This document shows, one piece after another, positions 35,513 to 44,339 of a stretch of DNA of 64,000 nt. The translations under genes and the position numbers were made by a program. The DNA is from Acetobacter senegalensis (GTDB lineage Bacteria > Pseudomonadota > Alphaproteobacteria > Acetobacterales > Acetobacteraceae). The notes under the pieces were generated by a model. That model was not told the DNA's origin. It made no database searches and saw only the letters and a program-made list of their open reading frames with translations. How positions within the stretch are numbered: the stretch's first letter is position 1; every line of letters begins with the position of its first letter. The DNA is taken from NCBI RefSeq assembly GCF_001580995.1, contig NZ_LHZU01000138.1, positions 1 to 64,000 of the forward strand, read 5' to 3'.

Positions 35513-36555
35513 TGGATACGCAGCCGAGGATCGAGAAGGCGTTGCCCCAGATCGGTCAACACATTCGCCACAACCACAAATAAAGACGCAAACAGCAAAA
35601 CGCCGAGCAAGACGATAAAATCGCGGCCCATGATTGCGTCATAGGCCAAGCGGCCCAGACCGGGCCAGTCGTACACAGTCTCGATCACGACAGCACCTCC
35701 GAGCATGCTTCCTATGTTCAGTCCAACGATGGTGCTCAGCGGCAGCAGGGCGTTGGGCAGGATATGCCGCACCATCACCCGAGCGGATGAAGCGCCCTTG
35801 GCGCGAGCCGTGCGTACATAGTCCTGAGATTGTTCATGAATGAGGCTGCCACGGAATACGCGCGCATAGAGCGCGGCATAGAACAAAGCGAGCGAAATGG
35901 CGGGCAGGAGAAGATGAAGGAAGCGGTCGTACAACCACTCGATGCCCCCCAGATCTTCCCCGATGGTTTCGATGTTCCCGCTAGGCAGCCAATGCAGTCG
36001 GATCGAGAAAAGTACGATCAGCATGAGGCTGATCCAGAAAACCGGTGCGGAATACAACATGATCGAGAGGGTTGACACAATCTTGCCGATCAACCGCTGC
36101 TCGCATGCTGCCATGATAATGCCCCCGGCCACTCCGACAGCGAGCGCGAGAACGAGGCCCGCAAAGGCAAGAACGATTGTCGGCCCGGCATGATCTGCGA
36201 TCAGGTGCGATACCGGAGCATTGAAACGAACGGACCAGCCGAGGTTGCCATGCATGAGATCCTGGATATAGGCGAGAAACTGCACCCAGACCGGCTTGTC
36301 GAGCCCGTAATGGGCCCGCAGGATGGCTGCGTTGTCGGCAGATGCCCCGCCTGCTGCCCCCATAATCTGGTCGATTGCATCGCCTGGCGCGAGTTTGAGC
36401 AGACTAAAGCCGACGACCATGATGGTGGCAAGTGTCGGCACCACGCGCATGATGACCCGTATGGTCAAGCGCGGCGTCAGCGCGACCGCGTGCGCCACGT
36501 TCAGCCACGTGGCTGGGGTAGCAGCATGGGGCTGAACGATGTCGGCGCGCACCAT
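35509..36555 (-). CDS. Peptide-type ABC importer permease, OppB-like
   Basis: A 348-residue permease and the first gene of a nine-gene leftward operon. Typical DppB features are TIMVVGFSLLKLAPGDAIDQ in the first helix and loop, LRAHYGLDKPVWVQFLAYI, GNLGWSVRFNAPV, the coupling loop QDYVRTARAKGASSARVMVR, and the final WPGLGRLAYDAIMGRDFIVL. ATG at 36555 follows AGAGAG; an in-frame GTG lies two codons earlier. The gene is divergent from the DszC-like gene at 36793. Confidence 0.85.
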   Translation of the reverse strand: MVRADIVQPHAATPATWLNVAHAVALTPRLTIRVIMRVVPTLATIMVVGFSLLKLAPGDAIDQIMGAAGGASADNAAILRAHYGLDKPVWVQFLAYIQDLMHGNLGWSVRFNAPVSHLIADHAGPTIVLAFAGLVLALAVGVAGGIIMAACEQRLIGKIVSTLSIMLYSAPVFWISLMLIVLFSIRLHWLPSGNIETIGEDLGGIEWLYDRFLHLLLPAISLALFYAALYARVFRGSLIHEQSQDYVRTARAKGASSARVMVRHILPNALLPLSTIVGLNIGSMLGGAVVIETVYDWPGLGRLAYDAIMGRDFIVLLGVLLFASLFVVVANVLTDLGQRLLDPRLRIQ

Positions 36556-36792
36556 TTTCACTCTCTTTTATAGTTGTTAATTTCAATTTAGTTATATTGT
36601 GATGTTTTTTTATGGTGGTCAAGCTTATTGCGATATAACAAAGTGCATTATATTATTTAATTATATTATTGTGTGTAATTTACTCTGTGATTGAGTAAAT
36701 TATCAAAATTAATAGCTATTTTTCAAACGGGCGATTGGGCTTTGGTGTTTAGCGTGTCGCGTTCTGTAGGCGCCGCACAAGGAGAGGTGAGC
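36556..36792. promoter_or_regulatory. AT-rich divergent control region of desulfurisation genes
   Basis: About 240 bp between the oppB-like start (leftward) and the DszC-like start (rightward). The section 36570-36720 is strongly AT-rich (for example ttatattatttaattatatt near 36650) within a GC-rich island, so it probably holds the two divergent promoters for the nine-gene operon and for the dszC/dszB-like pair. No operator or riboswitch could be recognised, and there is no regulator gene nearby. Confidence 0.55.
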
Positions 36793-38076
36793 ATGCCGGC
36801 TTCAGAATCAATTTTTTCCGCCGATACGAGAGGCGGCACGCGAACTGCGCATGCAGTGCCGTCTGGTGCGAGTCGTGAGGAAATACTTGCGCAACTGCCC
36901 GCTATCGTCGCGGAAATTGCGCAGGGCGCGGCAGAGCGTGAACGGTGGCGGGAGTTGCCTTTCCCCATTTTCGAGCGATTACGCCAGACTGGGCTGACCT
37001 GGTTGCGGATACCAAAATTGCTCGGTGGGCCGGGCGGCTCACTCTCCGATCAGATCGAGGTGACGTGCGCTCTGGCATCGGGTGATTCGAGTGTTGCGCA
37101 CGCCCTGAGAAGTCATTTCGGCTTTCTGGAATCCATCGCGCTTGCCCCAGAATCGAAGGCTGCGCGGCGATATGCTCCGCTTATCCTGCGGGGCGCTCTG
37201 ATGGGGGGCGCGCATATGGAGATCAACACGCCCAGACCTAATATGCTGCGTACACGTCTGACCCGGAAGGGCGACCGTTATCGTCTCAGCGGTCATAAAT
37301 ATTATGCGACTGGTGCGGCTTACGCAGATTACACGAGTTTTACGGCACTGAACGATGAAGGGAAAATAGCGAGTGTTCTGGTGCCGGCACATCGCGAAGG
37401 CGTCAATATTCTCGATGACTGGGATGGCATGGGGCAGCGCATGTCTGCCAGTGGCAGTGTGGAACTCGTGGATGTAGATGTGGCGCCCGAGGAGATCGGT
37501 GCGCACGGTTTTTTTGAACATGGCGACAGCACGGCGGGTTTTATCCAGCGCCATGGCGCCACCCGTGCGCAACTCCATCTCATGGCTGTCGTCTGCGGGA
37601 TTGTGCGCAATATCCAGCGCGATGCGATTGACTATGTGACGAAGCGCGCCCGCTCGGCGAAACACAGCGCTTCCGAAACGGCGCGTGGCGATCATTTTGT
37701 CCAGAGTATCGTGGGGGAAATCGCGGCACTTTCCCATGCGGTCGATGTGCTTGTTGCCAGTACTGCACGCAGTCTGGATGTTTCCGCGCAGGCGATCCTC
37801 GATAGGGCAGTGAATCTGGATGACATTGTTCTGAAAAGCCAGATCGAGAATTCCAAAACGCAAATTGTCGTCGGGCGCCTTGCAATTCAGGCCGCAGAGA
37901 AGATTTTTGACACAGGTGGCGGTTCAGCGACGTCCCAGAAAAACAACTTTGATCGACACTGGCGCAATATCCGTACCCTCCTCAACCATAATCCCGCATT
38001 CCTGCGTGGCAGGGTTCTTGGTGACTATTATCTTAACGGCGTTCGCGATGATTTCGATGAAGGGCGTGTTTTCTGA
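36793..38076 (+). CDS. DszC/SfnC-like FMN-dependent monooxygenase (second)
   Basis: A 427-residue protein of the same group-D family as the one at 25316. It has GLTWLRIPKLLGGPGGSLSD near 90, RLSGHKYYATGAAYADY near 170, NILDDWDGMGQRMSASGS near 215, and NNFDRHWRNIRTLLNHNPAF near 395. ATG at 36793 is chosen over the 34-codon-longer frame because AAGGAG stands nine bases before it. A DszB-like gene follows after 50 bp, so oxygenation and desulfination genes are paired. Substrate unknown, presumably an organosulfur compound different from that of the first copy. Confidence 0.8.
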   Translation: MPASESIFSADTRGGTRTAHAVPSGASREEILAQLPAIVAEIAQGAAERERWRELPFPIFERLRQTGLTWLRIPKLLGGPGGSLSDQIEVTCALASGDSSVAHALRSHFGFLESIALAPESKAARRYAPLILRGALMGGAHMEINTPRPNMLRTRLTRKGDRYRLSGHKYYATGAAYADYTSFTALNDEGKIASVLVPAHREGVNILDDWDGMGQRMSASGSVELVDVDVAPEEIGAHGFFEHGDSTAGFIQRHGATRAQLHLMAVVCGIVRNIQRDAIDYVTKRARSAKHSASETARGDHFVQSIVGEIAALSHAVDVLVASTARSLDVSAQAILDRAVNLDDIVLKSQIENSKTQIVVGRLAIQAAEKIFDTGGGSATSQKNNFDRHWRNIRTLLNHNPAFLRGRVLGDYYLNGVRDDFDEGRVF

Positions 38077-38126
38077 ACACGGTGTCTCACAGGGCTAAAT
38101 CTACAGATATAGGAAAGAGGCACGAG

Positions 38127-39116
38127 ATGAACGATATCTTTTATTACACACGTTGCCCGGCTCCAACGGCGGTCGGGGTTGGGGTCGCGACACGTCAACT
38201 GCAACAACTGATTGAAGCGTCAGGACTGACGCCGCAGGCATTGCAGGATGTATTGAATCCTGCAATTCGGCGGCATCATTTTGAACATGGAATTGCGAAC
38301 CTGCTGCGCGAGGGCGGCAATATCCCGGCTATATGGGCTCGTTCGCGCGGTGCCCGAACTCGTCTTTTGGGTATTACATGGCTGGACGAATTTCAGGCTA
38401 TTCTGGTACGTGCGGACAGTTCAGCGGTTTCTATACGAGATCTTGTGGGTCTTCGGTTTGCTGTGCCCGACAATCAAGGCCAGAAGCTCGACGTGGCGCG
38501 CATTAGTGTACTGCGAGGCATTCAGCAGGCCCTCCGTACAGGAGGTCTCGAACCGAAAGACGTCCAGCTTGTCAGTGTGCTCGGGGGATGGAGCACATCT
38601 CCGGGAGAACGTGGCGTAGAACAGTTCGACGCCGAACTTCAGGCTCTGGACCAGGGGAGTGTAGACGCCGTCTGGGTGAAGAGTGCCGCCGGCGCAGCAG
38701 CGGTTCGCAGCGGGATGTATCGCGTGTTATTGCGGATCGACACATTGCCGGATCCGTCGTTGAGGATCAATAACGGCACGCCCCGTACGTTGACATTCCA
38801 TGAAGATTTTCTTGCCGCACAGCCTGCTCTGGCCGCTGGGATTGTGAATGAAATTACAAAAGCAGTTGTTGACATCGGCGGTGACCGGCAACGCCTTTGG
38901 AGCCTGCTGGCAGATGAGACCGGTCAGGCCATAGAGGATGCAGAAGCGGCATTTACACGCTTCCAAGCGGATAATCTCATTCCCCGGCTTACGCCGGAGC
39001 GCGTGTCGGCTTTGCAAGAGCAGGCGGATTTCCTGTTCGCTGAAGGTTTTATCATTCAACCGGTCAATGTCAGCGAATGGGCGCTTGATCCGTCTACCCT
39101 GTCTCCCACGTCCTGA
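38127..39116 (+). CDS. DszB-like sulfinate desulfinase (second)
   Basis: A 329-residue protein without signal peptide. It opens with IFYYTRCPAPTAVG (Cys10), then RRHHFEH (His51) and LLREGGNIPAI (Arg61, Gly64), reproducing the Cys-His-Arg-Gly set of Rhodococcus DszB with the same His-Arg and Arg-Gly spacing, and the same Cys-His spacing (41) as the copy at 30740. The middle and end follow the SsuA fold (DLVGLRFAVPDNQG, DAVWVKSAAGAAAV). ATG at 38127 has a GA-rich ribosome site; the frame upstream overlaps the DszC-like gene's end. It should release sulfite from a sulfinate made by the oxygenases. Confidence 0.75.
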   Translation: MNDIFYYTRCPAPTAVGVGVATRQLQQLIEASGLTPQALQDVLNPAIRRHHFEHGIANLLREGGNIPAIWARSRGARTRLLGITWLDEFQAILVRADSSAVSIRDLVGLRFAVPDNQGQKLDVARISVLRGIQQALRTGGLEPKDVQLVSVLGGWSTSPGERGVEQFDAELQALDQGSVDAVWVKSAAGAAAVRSGMYRVLLRIDTLPDPSLRINNGTPRTLTFHEDFLAAQPALAAGIVNEITKAVVDIGGDRQRLWSLLADETGQAIEDAEAAFTRFQADNLIPRLTPERVSALQEQADFLFAEGFIIQPVNVSEWALDPSTLSPTS

Positions 39117-39198
39117 ATGGTCGCAGGTTTTGGAGAGGGGGCTCTGTGTTTACCGGTCAGATGCCTGACATCGAAAATTGATGGTGTCTATTTTCACT

Positions 39199-39309
39199 AT
39201 GAAAAAAACAGCACAAACAGGTATCATCGCAGAATATTATGACTGCCTTCCAAAGCATGAACAACCGGAACCTGGCTGGTATTATTGGTCTGTTTTGGCA
39301 TGGGTATAA
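39199..39309 (+). CDS. Possible 36-residue small ORF, PGWYYWS motif
   Basis: An ATG frame of 36 codons contains EQPEPGWYYWSVLAW. The PGWYYWS core recalls short uncharacterised bacterial proteins that continue with a Cys-Phe-Pro-Gly segment. Here the frame ends two codons after LAWV, and the next frame continues with CFGMGIRR, so it may be a frameshifted remnant. It lies between the convergent DszB-like and TonB receptor genes; the rest of 39117-39525 holds only the hairpin terminator. Confidence 0.25.
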   Translation: MKKTAQTGIIAEYYDCLPKHEQPEPGWYYWSVLAWV

Positions 39310-39430
39310 GACGCGTCGACAGCCAACGCCTATCTGGAAAAATCAGTTATCAGCGTCCAGGATAAGGTAATACATCTGTGTTATGCAGATTTTTACATCA
39401 ATTATGATAGTTTACCCACGTCTCGTGCAA

Positions 39431-39464
39431 TAAACCCGCTTACCAAATATGGTAAGCGGGTTTA
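39431..39464. terminator. Hairpin terminator between convergent genes
   Basis: A perfect 14-bp stem: TAAACCCGCTTACC at 39431-39444 and its complement GGTAAGCGGGTTTA at 39451-39464, with a 6-base loop. T-rich sequence follows on the plus side. It lies between the DszB-like gene (ends 39116) and the convergent TonB receptor (ends 39526) and could stop transcripts from both sides. Confidence 0.8.
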
Positions 39465-39525
39465 TTTGCGTTTTATCGGCTGATGTATTGTCTGAGGGAT
39501 TGCTGCAAAAGTGGCTGTCTTTATC

Positions 39526-42132
39526 TTACCATTTGGCATCGAGCCTAGCGTAGTAGAATCCTCCGTCGTTTCCGTAGGGGGAATACCAGTTATAAGCTGG
39601 GTTCGAGATGGGGACGCTCGCATATTTTCGAGCTGAGGCTGACCATTGCGTGGGACGTTTATTCGTCACGTTATTCGCACCAAAAACGACGGTCATGTGT
39701 GAATTGACGCGGTAGCTGACATTGATATCGGTCGTGAAAGCCGCAGCATTATGCTGATCCAGTTGCGGGCCATTCGCGTCTTTGTAGTTTGTGCTGCTCC
39801 AACGATATTCCTTTATCATCAGATCCCAGTTCCCGATTTGCCAATCTTGGGCAAGGGTCGTGACGTTCTTGGGGTACCAGCTGGTAAGCTGGCTGGTGAC
39901 CGAACGCCCCCATCCGATGCCGCTGCCAGCTAAAGCGCTCGGGATTCCGGACAGGCCAATGATCGACGTATTGTTTTCATCGCTAACCAGCGTCCACCGC
40001 AACGTACCCCATTTTCCAAATTTTTCGAAATGTTCAAGACGAATATCAAACCCTTTGGTGAGGGTATGTGCGGCATTAGTATAGAGTGTGACGCCGGTTA
40101 CATTGTAGATTCCAGCAGCGTTCAGAACTTTTGTGACGGTGCTGCCCTGCAGGGTTGGCGTGATGATGATCCGGTTGCGGATATCAATAACATAACCATC
40201 TGCGGTGAAGGTTGTTCGCGGCAGCGGATGGGTCACAAAACCAAGGCTGGCGTTAAGGCTGTGTTCTGGCTTGAGCGCCTGTGCGCCCAATGCATTGGCA
40301 ATCGCGCTTGTGGGTGACGCCTGGACCGTATATTGCTGATAAAGCTGTCCTGTGGTCGGATTGGTGACATATCCACCTGTGGATTGGGTATAATGCTCCT
40401 GTTGGAGTGTGGGGGCCGAAAATCCGTTGCTTATGGTTCCACGCAGGGCGAATTTCTTGTTGAAATCATAACGCCCGGAAATCTTGCCAATCGGAGCACT
40501 GCCGAAGTCGGTCCAGTACTCATAACGGCCTGCGACATCGAGTGTAAGTTTGTCCGTTATTTTCTGGTTTAATTCTGCGTATACAGCCGCGTTGTTACGG
40601 CTCCATCCTCCAACATCCTTGGGGTCGAAGCCTTTCATGCCCGATGCGCCGGGGTTGGGCGCGATTCCTGCATTGGCGCTTCCCGCAGGCCAGATAAAGC
40701 TACCATCCTCGTAAGATGCCCATTCTCCCGCGTAGGAGTTGAAGGTTTCTCGCCGATGTTCGATCCCGAGTGAAACCGAAAGCGGACGGGAAAAAAGCCC
40801 GGTGTCGAATTTTCTGGAAAGATCGAAGTTATTGACCCATTCGCCGTTTATAAGCGCGCCATCATAGAAATTATGCTTGTTCTCGTATTGGCGGCCGAGT
40901 GAAGGGTTGAGGCTGTTGAGTGTGTAAACCCGTGCCCGATCACTGCCATAGCTTGAACTGACATCCCATTTCCAGCCAAAGAAATCCTTGCCCTTTAATC
41001 CGAATACAGCCTGATAGTCATTCTCTGCAATTGACGAAAGTGGCATATATCCGTCCGGATAGATCCAGGGAAAATTCTGTGGTGATATGGCAGTGCGGTA
41101 GAAAAGATAGCCATCCGAGTTCCGGTGATCGAACGTGGCATTGCTGTAGAAAACTACTGAATCGTTCAACGGGACCGCAGTATTATAGGCAAAACTGAAA
41201 TTCCTGGCGGCGGGTTGACCTTCGACCTGGCGGAATCTGGACATGCTATATTCGCGCGGATCAAGCTGACCATTACTTAGTTTGGGATAGATACGGGACG
41301 AGAGAGGATATGAGCCATAGACGTTTGTTGGGGATTTGATATCAATATTACCACTGAGCGAGAAAAAACTGCCTTCCGGCCCAAGGTCGAAACCCTGATT
41401 GAACTGTATCGTACCTGTCCGGCCCCAAAGGTCCGACCGGTCGCCCACGGTAGAGCCGTACTGGCCGTAACCGAAGCTGGCCGCGCCGCCTTTTGCGTTT
41501 TTCTTCAGGACGATATTGATGACGCCGGCTATTGCATCTGAACCGTATTGCGCGGCAGCACCATCTTCAAGAATCTCGATATGGTCAACCGCGCTCATCG
41601 GGATCATGTCCAGATCTGTCGGTGATTCGCCGGAAATGAAAAGCGATGTTTTATGCCGCCGTTTTCCGTCCACGAGGATCAGGGTATCCTTCGAGTCCAG
41701 ACCGCGTAAACGTGCAGTGCGAACGGCTTCACCCTGCTGCCCTTGATAACCGGCCGTGCTGGTATAGCTTGGAAAAAGCTGAGCCAAAGCATCGCGAAGG
41801 GTCTGTTTCCCGGTCTTTTTGATGTCTGCTGAGGTCACAAGGGCAATGGGCGTCAGGCTGTCCTCGACCCGACGCGCACCGCTACGGCTACCGGTTACGA
41901 CCAGTTGCTCTGCCGCTGAACTGACCTGAGGACGAGGAGATGCCCCAATAGTCGCAGCGATAGTCTTGGCGGCATCGGTTGTCTTCAGTTTTACGGGGGC
42001 AGGGGCAAATTTGTGCTTCTGGAATGGCTTCGGGTTGATTGCCGTCTCGGCCCTGGCCTGCTCAGGCAGGGAAAGGCTTAAAATCGGTGGCAGTAGAAAC
42101 GGGATCACGAATTTGCGGTGCTGCGCCAGCAT
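39526..42132 (-). CDS. TonB-dependent receptor closing the organosulfur island
   Basis: An 868-residue receptor. The signal peptide (1-28) ends PEQARAETA. A plug of the type with VTSADIKKTGKQTLRDALAQ lies around 100-120, and LILVDGKRRHKTSLFISGES, DLDMIPMSAVDHIEILEDGA and YGSDAIAGVINIVLKK follow around 150-210, which is the conserved plug core. The barrel ends GGFYYARLDAKW with a terminal aromatic residue. The plug VDGKRRH form is common in receptors for nonferric substrates in this family. It faces the DszB-like gene, so uptake of a sulfur source is inferred. Confidence 0.85.
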   Translation of the reverse strand: MLAQHRKFVIPFLLPPILSLSLPEQARAETAINPKPFQKHKFAPAPVKLKTTDAAKTIAATIGASPRPQVSSAAEQLVVTGSRSGARRVEDSLTPIALVTSADIKKTGKQTLRDALAQLFPSYTSTAGYQGQQGEAVRTARLRGLDSKDTLILVDGKRRHKTSLFISGESPTDLDMIPMSAVDHIEILEDGAAAQYGSDAIAGVINIVLKKNAKGGAASFGYGQYGSTVGDRSDLWGRTGTIQFNQGFDLGPEGSFFSLSGNIDIKSPTNVYGSYPLSSRIYPKLSNGQLDPREYSMSRFRQVEGQPAARNFSFAYNTAVPLNDSVVFYSNATFDHRNSDGYLFYRTAISPQNFPWIYPDGYMPLSSIAENDYQAVFGLKGKDFFGWKWDVSSSYGSDRARVYTLNSLNPSLGRQYENKHNFYDGALINGEWVNNFDLSRKFDTGLFSRPLSVSLGIEHRRETFNSYAGEWASYEDGSFIWPAGSANAGIAPNPGASGMKGFDPKDVGGWSRNNAAVYAELNQKITDKLTLDVAGRYEYWTDFGSAPIGKISGRYDFNKKFALRGTISNGFSAPTLQQEHYTQSTGGYVTNPTTGQLYQQYTVQASPTSAIANALGAQALKPEHSLNASLGFVTHPLPRTTFTADGYVIDIRNRIIITPTLQGSTVTKVLNAAGIYNVTGVTLYTNAAHTLTKGFDIRLEHFEKFGKWGTLRWTLVSDENNTSIIGLSGIPSALAGSGIGWGRSVTSQLTSWYPKNVTTLAQDWQIGNWDLMIKEYRWSSTNYKDANGPQLDQHNAAAFTTDINVSYRVNSHMTVVFGANNVTNKRPTQWSASARKYASVPISNPAYNWYSPYGNDGGFYYARLDAKW

Positions 42133-42284
42133 GGAGATGCTGTTCCTTCTTGATATATCACTTAAAGATATGGATTAAACAAAAAACACACATAAATATT
42201 CGATATATAAATTAAAACACAGAGTCAAAGTGTTTCACATTAATAGCGTTATTAAATAGTTATTAATGTGCGTGGGTTCTCTAC

Positions 42285-43450
42285 CATGGGAGCACTGCTT
42301 TCCTGACGGACTGCGAACCGATGCTGGGCAGGTGCGCGGTTTATCACACGTTCAGCCTCGAAGATGGCGTCGATCGGGCGCACGGCCTCTATGGCAATGG
42401 GGCCTTTGTCCTTTTCTGCAATTTTGAACAGCCCCCTTCGCCTATGCGTCCAGCACCCTGCAGACACGACAGGTGCAGGCTGACGGCCCGGTTTTGCCAG
42501 AGCGTTATATCCGGCATAGGCATCGGATTGCACGATCCCCGTCCAGCCCGAAAGATGATCGACAGGATGTTCGCCCTTGCGGTCCCGTGAATAACGGAAC
42601 CATACGGCTGGGGGCGCTGTGCCTCCAAAGGGGTGATCGTCCCGCACATAATTCCACAATCGACCGGCGACTGTCCGGCCCTTCGCCAGCACGGGCACGG
42701 TGGTGTCATCCGCATGCAGACGATCAGCTGCCAGCACATGTACCCGGATCAGCGCGTTCAGAGGGCCAGGGTCGCTGTGCAGGCTCCCTCCCAGTCGGCT
42801 AACGTTGACGTGTCGAGATCAATCCCTTCGCGTGCAAAGGCATCACTCTGCCTGTTCAGCGGCAAATGCAGGAGATACTTGTCGCACAGAATGCCCGCCA
42901 GCAGTTTTGGCCCTGCACGCCCCCGTGAGATCGGGTAGAAAGGCGCTGGTGGCTGGGTGATGCTCTCGCAGTCTCGGCAGGTGAACTTCTCCCGCACCGT
43001 TTGGATGGTCTTGAACTGGCGTGGGATCACTTCCAGCGTCTCAGTGATGCCTTCGCCCAGTTTACTCAGGCGCGTCCAGCCACAGCACGGACACTGTGTT
43101 GGCGCAAGAAGAACCACCCGTTCGCGTGGCAGGTCGGCGGGTAAGGGTTGCCGCCCCCGGTTATTCCGCGGTGCTGTTGCACCGACAGTGGGGTCCGCCG
43201 CATTTTCGGACGCGCCTTCGGCTTGCGTTGTTTCCAGCTCCTCCAGCAGGCGCCGCCCCCGTTCCGATGACGCCCCGAAGCGGTCTTGACGCATCCGTGC
43301 AACAAGATGTTTAAGATGGGCAATCTGCGCTTCGGCGCTGACTGTTCGGGCTTCAGCGTCTGTGGCCCGGGTTTCGGCAGCACGGGCACGCGCCTCGGCA
43401 GCGGTAAGTGCCGCACGTAAGGCCGTCATGTCATCCATGCTTCCCATCAT
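42285..43450 (-). pseudogene. IS66 transposase TnpC, frameshifted and 3'-truncated
   Basis: The N-terminal part (43450-42758) has the coiled-coil leucine-zipper region (AEARARAAETRATDAEAR), the zinc-finger-like CPCCGW and FTCRDCES motifs, and GPKLLAGILCDKYLLHLPLN. A frameshift near 42750 follows at DWEGACTATLAL. The next frame supplies HADDTTVPVLAKGRT, the first DDE Asp region, and VQSDAYAGYNALAK, the second. It breaks off after RFAVRQESSAPM, losing the catalytic Glu region and C-terminus. Confidence 0.82.
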
Positions 43451-43557
43451 GAAAAACAGTTCAGCACAAAACCGTTCAAAAGGGTACAGGACTATGGATC
43501 ACGATCCCCTTTTTGTTATCCCGCCAGTTCAGGTCGCCATGTTTTCTGCGGATTACG

Positions 43558-43863
43558 CTAGTCGATCCCTTCGAGCTGACCACTTAATTGTGACGGCGTC
43601 AGATGGATGGTCCCGTCCTTTGCTGAGGGCCAGATGAAATACCCACGTTCAATCCGTTTCGCATAGAGGGACACTCCGATCCCGGCATGCCAGATCAGTT
43701 TCACCAGATCACCGTGGCGACCCCGAAAAGCGAAGACGTTACCAGCAAAGGAATCATGGCCCAATGACTGCTGAACTTTCAAAGCCAGACCGGGCATGCC
43801 AAGGCGGATGTCTGTCGTACCTGCCGCCAGCCATATCTTCAGGCCAGAGGGAAGAGGGATCAT
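43558..43863 (-). CDS. tnpB: IS66 accessory protein TnpB
   Basis: A 101-residue IS66 Orf2-like protein, intact. It contains KIWLAAGTTDIRLGMPGLAL, the conserved opening (usually GTTDMRKGFDGL), then GNVFAFRGRHGDLVKLIWH and SLYAKRIERGYFIWP. It is required with TnpA and TnpC for IS66 transposition. Its start overlaps the tnpA end by four bases. Being next to broken tnpA and tnpC it has no likely function here. Confidence 0.88.
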   Translation of the reverse strand: MIPLPSGLKIWLAAGTTDIRLGMPGLALKVQQSLGHDSFAGNVFAFRGRHGDLVKLIWHAGIGVSLYAKRIERGYFIWPSAKDGTIHLTPSQLSGQLEGID

Positions 43864-44295
43864 GAGCGTAAAACCTGAAGGAGTTTACGGAGATCTTCAA
43901 TCGCGATCCGGCTGTCAACCATCAGCTTCTCGCCACCAGGAAAAAGAATGCTGGCTTCATGTCCACTCCCGCAGGACTGGTCTCCTCCCAGCCCTTCAAC
44001 TGGGGATGTCACGTGAACCGGCACAAAAGAAAGCTGCTCTTTAGCAGACGGGTTTACGAAATCCAGTCTCTGACGCCATCGGTAAACGACGCTGACGTGG
44101 ACACCAAACTGGCGCGCAACAGCACGGACTGACTGACCAGTTCCCATAAGAAGCCAGTACAACCCGATGCCTGAACGTGTCATCATAGGCCCGGCGTCGT
44201 TCACCAACAATTTCAATAACCGGATGAAGGGCTCGCGATGCTTTCGCAGCGAATGTCGCTGCGAAAGCATCATTCTGTTCTGATCGCTCTGTCAT
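43860..44295 (-). pseudogene. IS66 TnpA, frameshifted
   Basis: The start frame (44295) encodes RALHPVIEIVGERRRAYDD then TFRHRVVLAS, matching the usual TnpA opening. The helix-turn-helix continues in another frame as SVRAVARQFGVHVSVVYRWR with RSGIGL upstream. A frameshift near 44150-44200 separates the two. The C-terminal part IAIEDLRKLLQVLRS is normal. Confidence 0.75.
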
Positions 44296-44339
44296 GAACA
44301 GAACACGTCACCACTCCATAAACTCAACAAGGACCTCAT

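Larger units (their letters stand above)
42252..44335 (-). mobile_element. Degenerate IS66-family element
   Basis: The three-gene IS66 order tnpA-tnpB-tnpC is recognisable on the minus strand (44295 to about 42285). The left end is lost: the tnpC frame runs into unrelated AT-rich DNA near 42290. The right boundary near 44335 abuts the broken end of an IS5-type transposase, suggesting that this element inserted into, or recombined with, that IS. Terminal repeats were not recognised. Confidence 0.7.
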
